A stretch of DNA of 64,000 nt from CADCTP01 sp963849885 (GCA_963849885.1 CAWKIV010000021.1:1-64000); one strand, 5' to 3'; shown: positions 44,163 to 53,799, numbered from the stretch's first letter. Notes: generated by a model from the sequence alone, not told the origin. A program made the numbers and translations.

Positions 44163-44999
44163 TCAGCCGAGCACCTTGGCCAGCTGGACCGCGCGGGCGA
44201 CGAACCGCCCGCCCGCGTCCCAGACATCGCAGGTCTGGTCCACCCACTGCGGGTCGATCAACCGGGCCCGGCTCAGCACCCGCACCCGGCCGGGCTCCGG
44301 CACCGCCCGCACGTACGCGGTCATCTCGGCCGTGGAGATCCAGGCCCCGGCGTCGGTGTCGAACAGGGCCGGCGGGAACGCGTCGACCGCGTACAGCAGC
44401 GAGGCGGGGTCGAAGCCGTCGTCGCCGAGCAGCTCGATCCAGCCCCGCAGCTCGCCCCGGCCGGTCGGCCGGCCGCTGATCATCCCGCTCGACGAGGGCT
44501 CCAGGCGCAGGTCGACGTTGTCGAGCATCGGGACCCGGGTCCCGTCCGGCGCGAGCGGCTCCAGCCGGACGCAGTCCTCGAACGGCACCTGCGGCGCTGC
44601 CGGCAGGCCGGCGTCCCAGCGCGGCGTCGCGGCCGGGTCGAGCTGGCCGACGGTCAGCAGCGCCTCGACCGCGGTCCGGTCGCCCTGGCTCAGCCGCGCG
44701 CGGACCTGGCTGAGCGAGCGGCCGCGGCGCAGCACCTCGCCCGCGATCTCGGCCGGCCCCGGATCGGGCGAGCGCAGGTAGTGGGCGCTGGCGGCGACCA
44801 CGTAGCCGGAGCCGACCAGCGCGGCCGCGGCCCGTCCCAGCATCGCCAGCAGGTAGCCGCCGTTGGGCCGGCCGCCGATCGTCCAGGTCCCGCTGACCTC
44901 GGCGTCGAAGACGCCCTCGCCGCGGTCCCGGACCGAGCTGGCCCGCGACAGCGGCTCGGCGGCCGGGACGGCCGCGGCATCGGCCACCGGCTCGGTCAT
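44163..44999 (-). CDS. Acyl-CoA thioesterase (TesB-like double hotdog)
   Basis: The 278-residue protein contains two hotdog halves. The first has GTWTIGGRPNGGYLLAMLGR (residues 37-56) and ASAHYLRSPDPGPAEI; the second has GWIELLGDDGFDPASLLYAV and AYVRAVPEPGRVRVLSRARL. This is the TesB/acyl-CoA thioesterase II-like family common in actinobacteria, hydrolysing acyl-CoA to free acid and CoA. The substrate range is not predictable. Confidence 0.8.
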   Translation of the reverse strand: MTEPVADAAAVPAAEPLSRASSVRDRGEGVFDAEVSGTWTIGGRPNGGYLLAMLGRAAAALVGSGYVVAASAHYLRSPDPGPAEIAGEVLRRGRSLSQVRARLSQGDRTAVEALLTVGQLDPAATPRWDAGLPAAPQVPFEDCVRLEPLAPDGTRVPMLDNVDLRLEPSSSGMISGRPTGRGELRGWIELLGDDGFDPASLLYAVDAFPPALFDTDAGAWISTAEMTAYVRAVPEPGRVRVLSRARLIDPQWVDQTCDVWDAGGRFVARAVQLAKVLG

Positions 45000-45519
45000 G
45001 ACCGGACCGTGACCCCGCGTAGCCCCCTCGTGTCCACGGCGTGAAGCTAGTTCAGCCCGACACGCCCCGGCAACTGGGCGACCGACCGGATGGTGTCCAA
45101 CTGATCAACGATTACACCCATTGGGCCATCTGGGGGATGCCGGTGGTGTTCGCCACATCCTCACCGCTTCTCATACCACTTGCACGAAGTGTGGTGTTGA
45201 GTCCTGCTCCTGCGAGGCGATCGGCGGCCGGAACGAATCCACTACCTCGGGCCTCATTTGGGCTGGTCGAGATGGCTGTCATGATGCGTCGAGGTCCTGG
45301 CCCGGGGAGCACGATCATCGATCACAGCAGCAAGCCATGCCTGGAGCCCGAGCGCCGGCGCAGCCGTGAGCGATCGACCGGCGGTGCGGCCAGGGATGCG
45401 CGTGACCGCGGCGCGACCGCCGGCCGGAGCCGAGCCATGGCCGGCAGCTGACGCCTGCCGCGGCCTCCGGAGCGTGGACGAGGCCGGCCTCCGCGGCGGA
45501 CGGCGTGGAGGGCCGGCCT
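45000..45519. other. Gene-free stretch, relatively AT-richer in its first half
   Basis: Between the thioesterase start and the broken DUF2867 gene I see no supported gene. Bases about 45040-45330 are noticeably less GC-rich than the window and frames there lack family resemblance; a 136-codon frame from 45041 was rejected. It may be promoter DNA or the trace of a deleted or transferred gene. Confidence 0.4.
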
Positions 45520-46119
45520 CCACGCTCCGCCCCTGCCTACCGGGGCGTGCTCCGCGCTGTCCCGCCAGGACCGCTCGATCCGCCGCAGCATCGCCGGGTA
45601 GACGATCAGGTGCCGGATCGGCTTGATCGCGGCCAGGTAGCACCGCCCCGAGCAGCCCGTTCCGTTTGACCAGGACGGCCATCTGACCACGGTGGCCGCC
45701 GGTCCCGTCCGGCACCCAGCCGAGGTGCACGACGCCGTGCATCGTCCGGTTGGCGATCTCCGCCGCGGCTTCGTCGTCGAGCCGGTAGACGGGCTTGAAC
45801 GGCTGCGCGTCCGGGACCGGGACCTCGCGCAGGTCCGGCGGCAACCGGTCCGGAGCGACGGCACCCTCGTGCCGAGGCCGGTGTCCGCGTCGTCCCACCC
45901 GAGCAGCCGGCCGAGCCGCAGCCGGACCGCCATCAGCAGGCCGGTGATCCCGGTGGAGTCCCGCTCCGGATCCCGCGCGGCCAGCAGCGCCACCAGCCGG
46001 GGAAAGTCGTCCGGACCACCCGGCGTGGGCAGCGCCCACACGTCCTCGAGCTGGAAGTCCGGGGTCAGCTCATGGATCCGCCACGGCCGCGAGTAGTGCG
46101 CCGAGCTCGGGAGCCGCAT
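45520..46119 (-). pseudogene. DUF2867 family gene with two compensating frameshifts
   Basis: From the ATG at 46119, MRLPSSAHYSRPWRIHELTP to GLGTRVPSL matches the DUF2867 family. Near 45865 the frame changes to RLPPDLREVPVPDAQPFKPV, through DEAAAEIANRTMHGVVHLGW to VKRNGLLG. Near 45648 it changes back to RCYLAAIKPIRHLIVYPAML and IERSWRD. One base appears lost at the first site and one gained in a G-run at the second, which restores the frame. The normal stop is also not found at the expected place. Either a real pseudogene or two sequencing errors. Confidence 0.6.
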
Positions 46120-46331
46120 CCGGAAATTCTCGCAGTCCAGAGCGGGTGTCCCCAGTCCGCCTGGGGTCCACAACGGCCTTCTGCGGTCCCCGTGACCGAC
46201 GTCTCGACGAGGTCCGTGGAACCCCGACCCGGTCACTGAGTGGGCCTCCGCCGAGCAGCCCGACGGCCGTACTGCCTCTCACCGCAAGCGCGCACCGGTG
46301 TGAGGCTGGCGCGCCAGGCGAAGCGGCCAGG

Positions 46332-47495
46332 TCACTCGAGGATGCGTTGCACGGCCGGCTCGGCACGGTCGGCGACCTGTTCGATGAGGCCTCTCGATCG
46401 GAGGCGGGTGATGGCGTTGGTGGCGATCACGGTGGCGGGGACGGCGAGGATGAGGCCGACGATGCCGCCGATGAGGCCGCCGAGGGCGGTGACGACCAGT
46501 ACGACCAGCGGGTGGATGTCGAGGGTGCGGCCCATGACTTTGGGTTCGACGAAGTTCTCCAGCGCCAGGTTGGCGGCGAGGACCACCACGAGCATGATGG
46601 CGGCCTGGCTGAGTCCGCCGTCGCCGAGGGCGATGATGACGGCCAGTCCGCCGCCGAGGAAGGCGCCGATGTAGGGGATGTAGCCGCCGATGAAGTTGAC
46701 CACCACGATGGTGAACACCAGTGGTAGCCCGAGCAGCAGGCTGGCGATGCCGATGACGACCGACACGATGGCGGACATGACGGTGCGGCCCCGCCCGTAG
46801 TCGCGCAGGATCCGGATCGAGTCGCCGAAGAAGCCGTCGATGTCGTCCCGGAGCCTGGGGTCGGCCTGGGCGAGGAGGGAACGCCGCAGCCGGGTGCCGT
46901 CTTTGAGCAGGTAGAACATGATCAGGGCGCCCAGGATCAGGCCGCTGGCGAAGCCGACCAGGGTGCTGACGCCGGAGACCAGGTGGGTGAGGACGCCGTC
47001 GGAGATCGCGGGGGCTGCCTCCTCGGTGGCGGCCCGGGCCGAGTCCAGGGCGGCCTGATCGACGCCGAGCTGGTCGGCTGCGGTGCCCAGGGCCGCGTCG
47101 ACCGAGGCACCGATCTCGTCCCGCTGGTCGGCCACGCCCCGGACGGTGGCGACCACGACGCCGGTCATCAGGGCGAGCAGACCGAGCACGATCAGGCTGG
47201 CGGCGAGGGTGGGCTTGACCCGGTGGCGTTCGAGGGCTCCGACGGCGGGTTTGAAGATCACGGCCAGCACGGCCGCGAACACCAGCGGGAGCACGATCTC
47301 GTTGACCGCGGCCAACGCGGCCACCACGATGATCGTCGCCGCCACGAACCCGACGAAGCTCCACGCCCAGACGCCGAGTCTGGGAACCCAGCTCAGCGGC
47401 GCCGGACCCCCATTCAGCTCCGCGTCGCGCCCGGTTGGCCGATCGCCGTCAGCAGCTCGGTCGGACGTGTCAGCCTCGATCGGCGGTCCAGACAC
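46332..47495 (-). CDS. AI-2E family transporter (TqsA/PerM-like)
   Basis: The 387-residue membrane protein has eight hydrophobic segments and the AI-2E family landmarks: LPLVFAAVLAVIFKPAVGAL near the first helices, a soluble helical region (RDEIGASVDAALGTAAD), GALIMFYLLKDG, NFIGGYIPYIGAFLGGGLAV and NFVEPKVMGRTLDIHPLVVL. The family includes TqsA and Na+/H+ exchangers; the substrate is open. The GTG at 47495 is chosen because GGGAGG is nine bases upstream; longer frames add an Arg/Ser-rich non-conserved extension. Confidence 0.85.
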   Translation of the reverse strand: MSGPPIEADTSDRAADGDRPTGRDAELNGGPAPLSWVPRLGVWAWSFVGFVAATIIVVAALAAVNEIVLPLVFAAVLAVIFKPAVGALERHRVKPTLAASLIVLGLLALMTGVVVATVRGVADQRDEIGASVDAALGTAADQLGVDQAALDSARAATEEAAPAISDGVLTHLVSGVSTLVGFASGLILGALIMFYLLKDGTRLRRSLLAQADPRLRDDIDGFFGDSIRILRDYGRGRTVMSAIVSVVIGIASLLLGLPLVFTIVVVNFIGGYIPYIGAFLGGGLAVIIALGDGGLSQAAIMLVVVLAANLALENFVEPKVMGRTLDIHPLVVLVVTALGGLIGGIVGLILAVPATVIATNAITRLRSRGLIEQVADRAEPAVQRILE

Positions 47496-47571
47496 ACGAA
47501 TCGGCCTCCCTGGTCGGTCCCCAGGTGGTCCAGCTGGCCTCCCGACGAGGACCGGCTGCCGCCCGGGGCGG

Positions 47572-47901
47572 CTACTGCTCGCTCTCCTCCTCGAGATCCG
47601 CGATCTCGATCGCGACGTCGAGCGCGTCGACGATCTTGCCGGTGGCGGACGCGACCCGCGCCGTGCCGACGATCGGTGCGATCGCGGTGAGCACCCCGCG
47701 AACCCGCTCGGCGTCGACACCGACCTCGCTCGCCACTTCCAGGTTCAGCAGATACGAGACCGACGGGGCATCGACCGCGACGAGCGCGGCGATGCGAACA
47801 AGCATGAGTGTTTCCGGATCGAGACTCGACGCGGCGACCGAGTCCGCGGTCATGCCGGCGAGCAGGTCCAGGACCGGGGTCTCACTTGTCGACTCAGTCA
47901 T
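47572..47901 (-). CDS. Carboxymuconolactone decarboxylase-like (AhpD-fold) small protein
   Basis: The 109-residue helical protein, MTESTSETPVLDLLAGMTAD to ATGKIVDALDVAIEIADLEE, resembles short CMD/AhpD-fold proteins with TLMLVRIAALVAVDAPSVSY in the middle. The CxxC redox pair of AhpD is absent, so peroxidase-cycle activity is unlikely. It sits between an AI-2E transporter and a DUF1269 protein, all leftward, a combination I associate with stress-related actinobacterial loci (inference). Start ATG 47901 after GAGAGGG. Confidence 0.65.
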   Translation of the reverse strand: MTESTSETPVLDLLAGMTADSVAASSLDPETLMLVRIAALVAVDAPSVSYLLNLEVASEVGVDAERVRGVLTAIAPIVGTARVASATGKIVDALDVAIEIADLEEESEQ

Positions 47902-47973
47902 CGTGTTCAGCCCTCTCGTTCCAGGTTCGCTTCTCAGGACGGTCGTGCGCTCACACACCGCAGATCGTTCGGG

Positions 47974-48483
47974 TCAGCCGAGTTGCTTGGCGGTGTCCAC
48001 CACAGCCGCGTCGATGTCCTTGCTGCTGGCGTCGACCTGCTTCTCCACGTGGTTGTCGGGCTTGAGCCCCGCCTTCTCCAGCGCCGACTGGATCGTGCTC
48101 TCGCCGATGACGAGCAGGCACGCCTGACCGGCGTCGATCAGCTCCCCGAACTCCTTGACGTCGGCGCGGGACATGCCCTTCCACAGGTGGCCGCCGACGC
48201 CGCCGAGGGCACCACCGACGGCGGCGGACGCGATGATCGCGGGCGGGAAGAGCAGCCCGACGAACGCGCCGGCCGCGATGCCGCCCCACGTCCCGTGCCG
48301 GGTGGCCGTCTCGTCCTTGTTGACGTGCACCTTGCCGTCGTCGTCCTTGGTGATCACCGCGGCGTCGTAGCTGCCGACCGCACCGACAGCATGCAGGTCC
48401 TTCACGACCGCGTAGTCACCTCGCGCGGCGACCTCGCTCGGGTACGTCCCGATGTAGATGAACACACCGTCGGCCTTCGCCAT
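47974..48483 (-). CDS. DUF1269 family protein
   Basis: The 169-residue protein has a ferredoxin-like N-terminal part (FIYIGTYPSEVAARGDYAVV, AVGSYDAAVITKDDDGKVHV), a glycine-rich hydrophobic hairpin (GIAAGAFVGLLFPPAIIASA AVGGALGG) and a C-terminal ACLLVIGESTIQSALEKAG segment. The family is often called a general stress or predicted membrane protein and has no assigned activity. It probably forms one transcription unit with the following small CMD-like gene. Confidence 0.8.
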   Translation of the reverse strand: MAKADGVFIYIGTYPSEVAARGDYAVVKDLHAVGAVGSYDAAVITKDDDGKVHVNKDETATRHGTWGGIAAGAFVGLLFPPAIIASAAVGGALGGVGGHLWKGMSRADVKEFGELIDAGQACLLVIGESTIQSALEKAGLKPDNHVEKQVDASSKDIDAAVVDTAKQLG

Positions 48484-48752
48484 AGTTCCTCCGCATGTCG
48501 AATCCTGGGCATCCGAACGGCTCCTCCGCGAGCCGCTCGACCATTGAGCGCCAGACAGACGGCACCGGCATCACTCGGATCGAGTGAATCGGCCCTCGCG
48601 ACGGGTCGTCCTCGGTGGCGGTGGGCGGCGCGCCGGATCGTGGGGCGGCATGTCGTCAGGATCGTTGCCGGCCGAGCTGGACCGCGCTGGTGACGAGGCG
48701 TCGCCGGCGCTCCGCCCGGGACAGCGCTGGGACCGCTGTGGTGGTCACCTGG
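48484..48752. other. Spacer between antiporter and DUF1269 gene
   Basis: No supported gene. It contains the upstream region of the DUF1269 gene and a short palindrome, CACTCGGATCGAGTG, near 48574-48588, which could be an operator or chance. Confidence 0.3.
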
Positions 48753-50088
48753 TCATCCGTCGGCTGCGGTGCGTGGTCGAGCGGCCGGATCGGTGGAGGG
48801 TGCCTGCTCGTGGTCGGGGTGACGACGCCCGGAAAGGTCGTGAAGCCGGATCGCAGGCTCACTCGCCTGCGCCTGCTCCGGAGTGTCGCCTGCATTGGCG
48901 CTCGACGCCCCGTACCGGGCCGCCAGCGGGGACGCCGAGATGCCGTGCAGCAGCACCGAGAGCAGGATGGTCCAGGTGGCGGTCTGCAGGAGCATCGCGC
49001 CGTCGCCGCTGTGTTCGATCTCTTCCAGGGCGAGCAACGTGAAGACGACCGAGGCGAGTCCGCGCGGGCCGAACCAGCCTATGAACGCCACGGCGGCCGG
49101 CCGCAGATGCGTTCCGGCCAGTGCGATCGCGACGGGCACCATCCTGATCACGGTCAGGCTCAGGACTGCGTAGAGGATCGGTCGAGCCGAGAAGTCCTCG
49201 CTGAGCAACTCCCCCACGAACAGCGCGCCGAAGATCGACCAGACCAGGAACGAGGCGGACAGGCCGAGCGTCTCGGTGAACTGGGCCGGTTCGGCCAGCC
49301 GGCCTCTGGTGGCGGCGCCGAACAAGAGGCCACCGACGAACGCGGCGATGAACCCGTTGCCGCCGATCGCCACGGATCCCCCGTACGCGAGCAGCGCGAA
49401 GGCGAGGATGGCGATCTGCTCGGACACCTCCGGCGGTCCAGCCTCGGTCGACGGCGACGGCCAGGAGCCTCCCGCCGAGGTACCCGACCACGACCGCGGC
49501 AACGATCGCCAACCCGATCTGCTTGAACGCCTCGAGCCCCCAGGCCGTGTCGCCGAGACCTTCCTCGGCCGCGACCACGGCGATGAAGAGGGTGACGAAC
49601 GGCGTCACGATCCCGTCGTTGAGACCGCTCTCGACGTTCAGCGCTCGGCGGATCCGCACCGGCACGGACCTGTTGGTGACGACCGCCAGGCCGAGCGCGG
49701 CGTCCGTGGGCGCCAGGATGGTGGCGACCAAGGCCGCCGCTCCCCACCCGACCGCAGGAAACGTGAGGTACGCCAGCACCGCGCCGGCAACGATCGTCAG
49801 CGGTAGTCCGACGAACAGCAGCCGGCTGGGCAGAGCCGCATCGCCCTCGACGTCCCGCAGCCGGACCGTCGACGCATCGGCGAACAGCAGCAGAGCCAGC
49901 GTCAGCTCGGTGATGGTGAGAACCGCCTCGTTGCCCAACGAGAACGGCAGCACACCCAACCCGCCCGGACCGAGGATCGCGCCGACGGCGACGAACACCA
50001 TCGGACCGGTGATCCACCAGCGGTCCAGCTTCGACGCCACCAGGGTGTAGGCAACCACGACGACCGCCAGAGCAGTCAGACCACCCAT
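48753..50088 (-). pseudogene. CPA1-type Na+/H+ antiporter with one internal frameshift
   Basis: From the ATG at 50088 the first ~210 residues (TALAVVVVAYTLVASKLDRW, TLALLLFADASTVRL, ATILAPTDAALGLAVVTNRS, ALNVESGLNDGIVTPFVTLF) match cation/proton antiporters, including the conserved Thr-Asp and Asn-Asp ion-site positions. Around 49435-49450 (a GGAGG run) the frame changes; the rest continues as VSEQIAILAFALLAYGGSVA, WFGPRGLASVVFTLLALEE and ends at 48753. A single-base change would restore a ~445-residue protein, so this may be a sequencing error rather than a dead gene. Confidence 0.75.
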
Positions 50089-50493
50089 CAGATCCCCCTT
50101 GCTGGCTGTGCTGGCCCGGTTGTTCCGGTAGCCGTCTTAGTCGGGGCCGGGCGATCACATGGCGAAGAGACCCGAGCCATCGGCCACAGCTCACGCCCGA
50201 AGTCGTCGGGCGACGGCGTCGTAGCCGAAGTACCTGGTCCCTCGGCTGCGACTCTGCGCCGTCGAGCGGCGATGGGTCATCACGCGCAACGGATGAGGTC
50301 GCCGCATCCACACCCGGGCCGGGGCCAGCTGCCGGCGCACCACCTGACCACCTCGACTGGAAGCCCGGCGCCGGCCGAGACACCGCTCTCACACGTTCGG
50401 TCGAGTCGGCACGCTGATCCGCGGCGGCTGGCGATCAGCCGCCGCGCGACGCAGATCACCCGCCTAAGACCGAGATCACCGGCTGAAGAACCT
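50089..50493. other. Gene-free region with one hairpin
   Basis: No supported gene. A 10-bp inverted repeat, CGCGGCGGCT (50420-50429) with 50437-50446 around seven bases, is the only structure noted. It lies upstream of a short recombinase-associated remnant. Confidence 0.35.
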
Positions 50494-50664
50494 GTGGTCG
50501 AGTCAACCAGCACGATCAACGAACTCACCGAGTTCCAGACCCAGGCCCTCGCGCGACTCGCCGCTCAACACGACGAGATCATCCGTCTGCGGGCCGCCGC
50601 CACCTCCGCCAGCCGAGTCAGCCGACTTCCGCAACGGGCAGCGACCATCGGCTCATGCAACTGA
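50494..50664 (+). CDS. Short coiled-coil peptide, possibly a recombinase-associated remnant
   Basis: The frame from the GTG at 50494 encodes 56 residues with clear protein-like composition: STINELTEFQTQALARLAAQ, HDEIIRLRAAATSASRVSRL, ending TIGSCN. It looks like the coiled C-terminal part of small proteins that accompany tyrosine recombinases in actinobacteria, as I remember them. No ribosome-binding site is seen. A tyrosine recombinase fragment lies 1.1 kb downstream next to a tRNA. Confidence 0.4.
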   Translation: MVESTSTINELTEFQTQALARLAAQHDEIIRLRAAATSASRVSRLPQRAATIGSCN

Positions 50665-50898
50665 CCGAGCGACCAGGCCGACAGCGAAGCGGCGTCGGTG
50701 TTCGGACAGGGAGGGGGTCGGCCAAGATACGACGGAAACCGGCAACCAGTGATCTTGAGTTGAACTTGCCGCAGGTGAGGTGCTGGGGCGGATCGGCGTC
50801 GGCTGCCCGACCAGGGACAGCGATGCGCAAACGCAGCCGGAGGCCCGATCTTGTGTCACCGTTCGCAGTGGACTTCTTCGCGTACCCGCTCAGATCGG

Positions 50899-51480
50899 TC
50901 AACGGCGCACCCGATAGCGCAGGTGAAGCACCCGGTTGCCCTGAATCACCACGTCGGGATCCTCCAACAGGTGCTGTGCGTGGACCGACCCGAAGTAGCG
51001 CTTGCCGGACCCGAACACGACGGGTACGACGTCCATGCGCACCTCGTCGACCAGGCCCGCGGCAAGCATCTGGCCACCGACGTCACCAGCGGCGACCTCG
51101 ACGATGCGGTCACCCGCAAGCTCTTGCGCCTTGGCCATGGCTGCCTCGACGCCGTCGACGAAGTGAAACGGCGCCTCGGGGTCCCAGCCCTCGGGCTGCG
51201 GCCGGTGCGTCACGACGACCACGTGGTCGATCCCGCTCGGAGGCTTCCCGTCCCAGCCGTCCGTCAGGTCGAAGACGTGGCGGCCGACGAGTGTCGCCCC
51301 GATCTGGTCCCAGTACGGCCGGGTGTAGTCGTAGGACGTCTGCGACACCTTCACCTCGCCGCTCTCGTCCAACGGGACGTCACCGTTGGACAACCAGTCG
51401 AACAGCGGTCCGGGCTGGTCATTCTCGTCCGCGACGAAGCCGTCCACCGACACCGAGCTGTACATGACCACCTTGCCCAC
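50899..51480 (-). CDS. Dihydrofolate reductase/RibD-like family oxidoreductase
   Basis: The 193-residue protein has the DHFR-like fold of the RibD C-terminal family: VVMYSSVSVDGFVADENDQP at the N-terminus, ATLVGRHVFDLTDGW near 62, HVVVVTHRPQPEGW near 85, IVEVAAGDVGGQMLAAGLVD near 127 and VVPVVFGSGKRYF near 150. It is expected to use NADPH; the substrate is unknown and it is not the folate-pathway enzyme proper. Start 51480. It lies between element-related fragments but is intact. Confidence 0.85.
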   Translation of the reverse strand: MGKVVMYSSVSVDGFVADENDQPGPLFDWLSNGDVPLDESGEVKVSQTSYDYTRPYWDQIGATLVGRHVFDLTDGWDGKPPSGIDHVVVVTHRPQPEGWDPEAPFHFVDGVEAAMAKAQELAGDRIVEVAAGDVGGQMLAAGLVDEVRMDVVPVVFGSGKRYFGSVHAQHLLEDPDVVIQGNRVLHLRYRVRR

Positions 51481-51546
51481 GGGGCTCTCCTCTGCTTTGG
51501 GGTGCCCGCAAATTAGCGCGTCGTGAGCTGTCGCTCTTGTAAGAAA

Positions 51547-51805
51547 TCAATCGGCCGGCAGCGGCCAGCCGTCCAGCGCGTGGCCGGGATGTTCGCGCAG
51601 GAACCGCCGCCGGACTTCGACGTACCGGGTCGGCGTGAGCCCGGTGAACGCCCGGAACTCGTGGCCGAAGTGGGCCTGGTCGAAGTAGCCTGCGCCACCG
51701 GCGAGGTCGCCCCAGTCGACCGGTCCGGCGGGGTTGATCGCGAACACGGTGGCGGCGAAGCGGTAGGTGCGGGCCAGCCGCTTCGGCGTGACGCCGATGA
51801 GCTCA
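51547..51805 (-). pseudogene. C-terminal HTH of an AraC family regulator (truncated)
   Basis: Leftward translation gives GELIGVTPKRLARTYRFAAT, DLAGGAGYFDQAHFGHEFRA and FTGLTPTRYVEVRRRFLREH, the second part of an AraC/XylS DNA-binding domain, ending normally at 51547. The sensor domain and the first HTH helix are gone. At about 51805 it abuts an integrase fragment on the other strand, so its 5' end was removed by the event that brought or deleted the integrase. Confidence 0.72.
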
Positions 51806-52060
51806 CCAACCCCACCGCACACGCCGACTGCGGAGACAAGGCGCACGTACGCGACATGGCTCGTCTCCGACGGCATCCCGCCGAACGTGGTCCAGCGGAT
51901 CATGGGGCACGAGGACGTGACGACCACGCTCGGCATCTACACGGACGTGCCGGCGGACTTCGTGCAGCGGGTCGAGGACGCGCTTGTTGTCGATCCGTTG
52001 TCGATCGAGCCGGCGGACGACCCCGAAGACGAGGAAGACCCCTCCGAGGAGGGGCCGTGA
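51806..52060 (+). pseudogene. C-terminal fragment of a tyrosine recombinase (phage-type integrase)
   Basis: About 80 residues survive: ETRRTYATWLVSDGIPPNVV, QRIMGHEDVTTTLGIYTDVP, then an acidic tail (PADDPEDEEDPSEEGP). The second catalytic Arg (in RRTYATWL), the GH motif and the nucleophile Tyr are present, but the N-terminal arm- and core-binding domains are missing. The gene ends 15 bases from the CCA end of tRNA-Pro(CGG), the usual place for an integrase beside its attachment site. Confidence 0.78.
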
Positions 52061-52074
52061 GCTGCGGTGGAGCG

Positions 52075-52151
<77 letters not shown>

Positions 52152-52200
52152 ATGGTGCCGGACGAGTGTATCCGACCGGGCGGGGTGGTTTCGCAGCCGG

Positions 52201-53097
52201 TCAGGGCTGGCGGGGGACCAGGGTGAGCAGGGTCGCCTCGGGCGGGCAGGCGAAGCGGACCGGCGCGTACGGCGAGGTGCCGAGGCCGGCGGAGACGTGC
52301 AGCCAGGTGAAGTCGTCCCAGTGGTGCAGCCAGCGGGCCCGGTGGCGGTCGATGCCGCAGTTGGTGACCAGCGCGCCGTAGAACGGGACGCGGAGCTGGC
52401 CGCCGTGGGTGTGGCCGGCGAGGACCAGGTCGTAGCCGTCGGCGGCGAAGCACTCCAGCACGCGGGGCTCGGGGGAGTGGGTGAGGCCCAGCCGGAGGTC
52501 CGCGGTGGGGTCGGTCGGGCCGGCGACCTGCTGGTAGCTGTCCCGGCCGAGGTGCGGGTCGTCGGTGCCGGCCAGCGCGATGGTGCGGTCGCCGGTCTTG
52601 ACCGTGGCGCGGCGGTGGGTGGCGTCCACCCAGCCGGCCCGGGACAGCTCGGCGGCCAGCTCCGGCCACGGCAGCGGGTCACCGAAGACCCGGGTCTTCT
52701 CCGGCACGAAGTAGCGCAGCGGATTCTTGAAGCGGGGCGCGTAGTAGTCGTTGTTGCCCGGCACGAAGGCGCCCGGGCGGCTCAGCAGCGGCTCCAGCGC
52801 GTCCAGCACCGGGCCGACGGTGTCGGCGCCGGCGAGGAAGTCGCCGGTGACGGCCACGAAGTCCGGCTCCAGCCGGTCCAGGTCGCGGATCCACTGTCGC
52901 TTGCGCCGCTGCTGGGCGGTCAGGTGCAGGTCGGACAGGTGCAGCACGGTCAGCGGTGGCGCTTCGGGCGCGAGCACCGGGACGTCGAAGCGGCGGAGGC
53001 GGAAGACGTTGCGCTCGACGAGCCCCGCGTACGCCAGCGTGGCCGCGCCGGCGGTGACGAAACCGGCGACAGGCGCGACGATCGACCGGGTCTGCAC
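52201..53097 (-). CDS. Membrane-anchored metallophosphoesterase
   Basis: The 298-residue protein has an N-terminal hydrophobic segment (residues 8-26) and then the calcineurin-like metal sites: LHLSDLHL near 54, VTGDFLAG near 83, PGNNDYY near 113, LTHSPEP near 206 and LAGHTHGGQ near 227. It belongs to the YkuE-like branch of bacterial metallophosphoesterases. The substrate is not known. It lies next to yqeY and ponA2, as in related actinobacteria. Confidence 0.88.
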   Translation of the reverse strand: MQTRSIVAPVAGFVTAGAATLAYAGLVERNVFRLRRFDVPVLAPEAPPLTVLHLSDLHLTAQQRRKRQWIRDLDRLEPDFVAVTGDFLAGADTVGPVLDALEPLLSRPGAFVPGNNDYYAPRFKNPLRYFVPEKTRVFGDPLPWPELAAELSRAGWVDATHRRATVKTGDRTIALAGTDDPHLGRDSYQQVAGPTDPTADLRLGLTHSPEPRVLECFAADGYDLVLAGHTHGGQLRVPFYGALVTNCGIDRHRARWLHHWDDFTWLHVSAGLGTSPYAPVRFACPPEATLLTLVPRQP

Positions 53098-53203
53098 ACC
53101 GTCACCCTAGGCCGTGTCTGCCGTCGTCGGTGGATGCGGGCGTCCGACCAGCGCCGCTGGATGACGGCGACACGGCCTCACCGCACGGGGGTAGGTTTCC
53201 GGC

Positions 53204-53659
53204 GTGAGCGAGCTCAAGGACCGCCTGCAGGGAGACCTGACCGGGGCCATTCGCGCCCGGGACGAGGTCACGACCGCGACGCTGCGGATGGCGCTGGCCG
53301 CGATCTCCACCGAGGAGGTGGCCGGGACCAGCGCGCGCGAGCTGTCCGACGACGAGGTGCTCAAGGTGCTGGCCCGGGAGGCGAAGAAGCGGCGGGAGGC
53401 GGCGGAGGCGTTCGGCTCGGCGGACCGGCCCGAGCTGGCCGAGCGGGAGCGGGCGGAAGGTGCGGTGCTGGACCGCTACCTGCCGACGCAGCTGTCCGAC
53501 GAGGAGGTCGCCGAGCTGGTCCGGGCCGCGATCGCGGAGACCGGCGCGACCGGGCTGCCGCAGATGGGCGCGGTGATGAAGGCGGCGCAGGCGCGGGCGG
53601 CCGGGCGGGCCGACGGGCGGCGGTTGTCCACCGAGGTGCGCACGCAGCTCGCCGGCTGA
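53204..53659 (+). CDS. GatB/YqeY domain protein
   Basis: The 151-residue all-helical protein has the YqeY pattern: LKDRLQGDLTGAIRARDEVT, ATLRMALAAISTEEV, LAREAKKRREAAEAF and the C-terminal domain TGLPQMGAVMKAAQARAAGR related to the tail of GatB, which binds tRNA. Function as a stand-alone protein is unclear. It runs opposite to ponA2 and shares a terminator with it. Confidence 0.88.
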   Translation: MSELKDRLQGDLTGAIRARDEVTTATLRMALAAISTEEVAGTSARELSDDEVLKVLAREAKKRREAAEAFGSADRPELAERERAEGAVLDRYLPTQLSDEEVAELVRAAIAETGATGLPQMGAVMKAAQARAAGRADGRRLSTEVRTQLAG

Positions 53660-53799
53660 GTCCGGGCGCCGGCGAAGCGACCCCGCCGGCGGAGCCACGG
53701 CCGGCGGAGGCTCGCCGGCTGAGGCGCCGCCGGCTGAGGCGCCGCCAGCGAGGACCGCCGCAGGCGGAAGCCGCCCGCCGCGCCGACGTGAGCAGGCGA
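53660..53799. repeat. GC-rich spacer with 15-base tandem repeat
   Basis: GCCGGCTGAGGCGCC occurs twice in tandem at 53714-53728 and 53729-53743, flanked by further partial GCCGGCGGAG-like units. No coding sense is evident; it separates yqeY from the shared terminator. Confidence 0.5.

Noticed and set aside
45041..45451. 136-codon plus-strand frame starting GTGAAGCTAGTTC
   Set aside because: No ribosome-binding site, no family resemblance and Arg-rich second half; treated as non-coding.
53714..53743. Tandem 15-base units as a possible CRISPR array
   Set aside because: Units are adjacent without spacers and occur only twice. No CRISPR array or cas gene is seen in the window.
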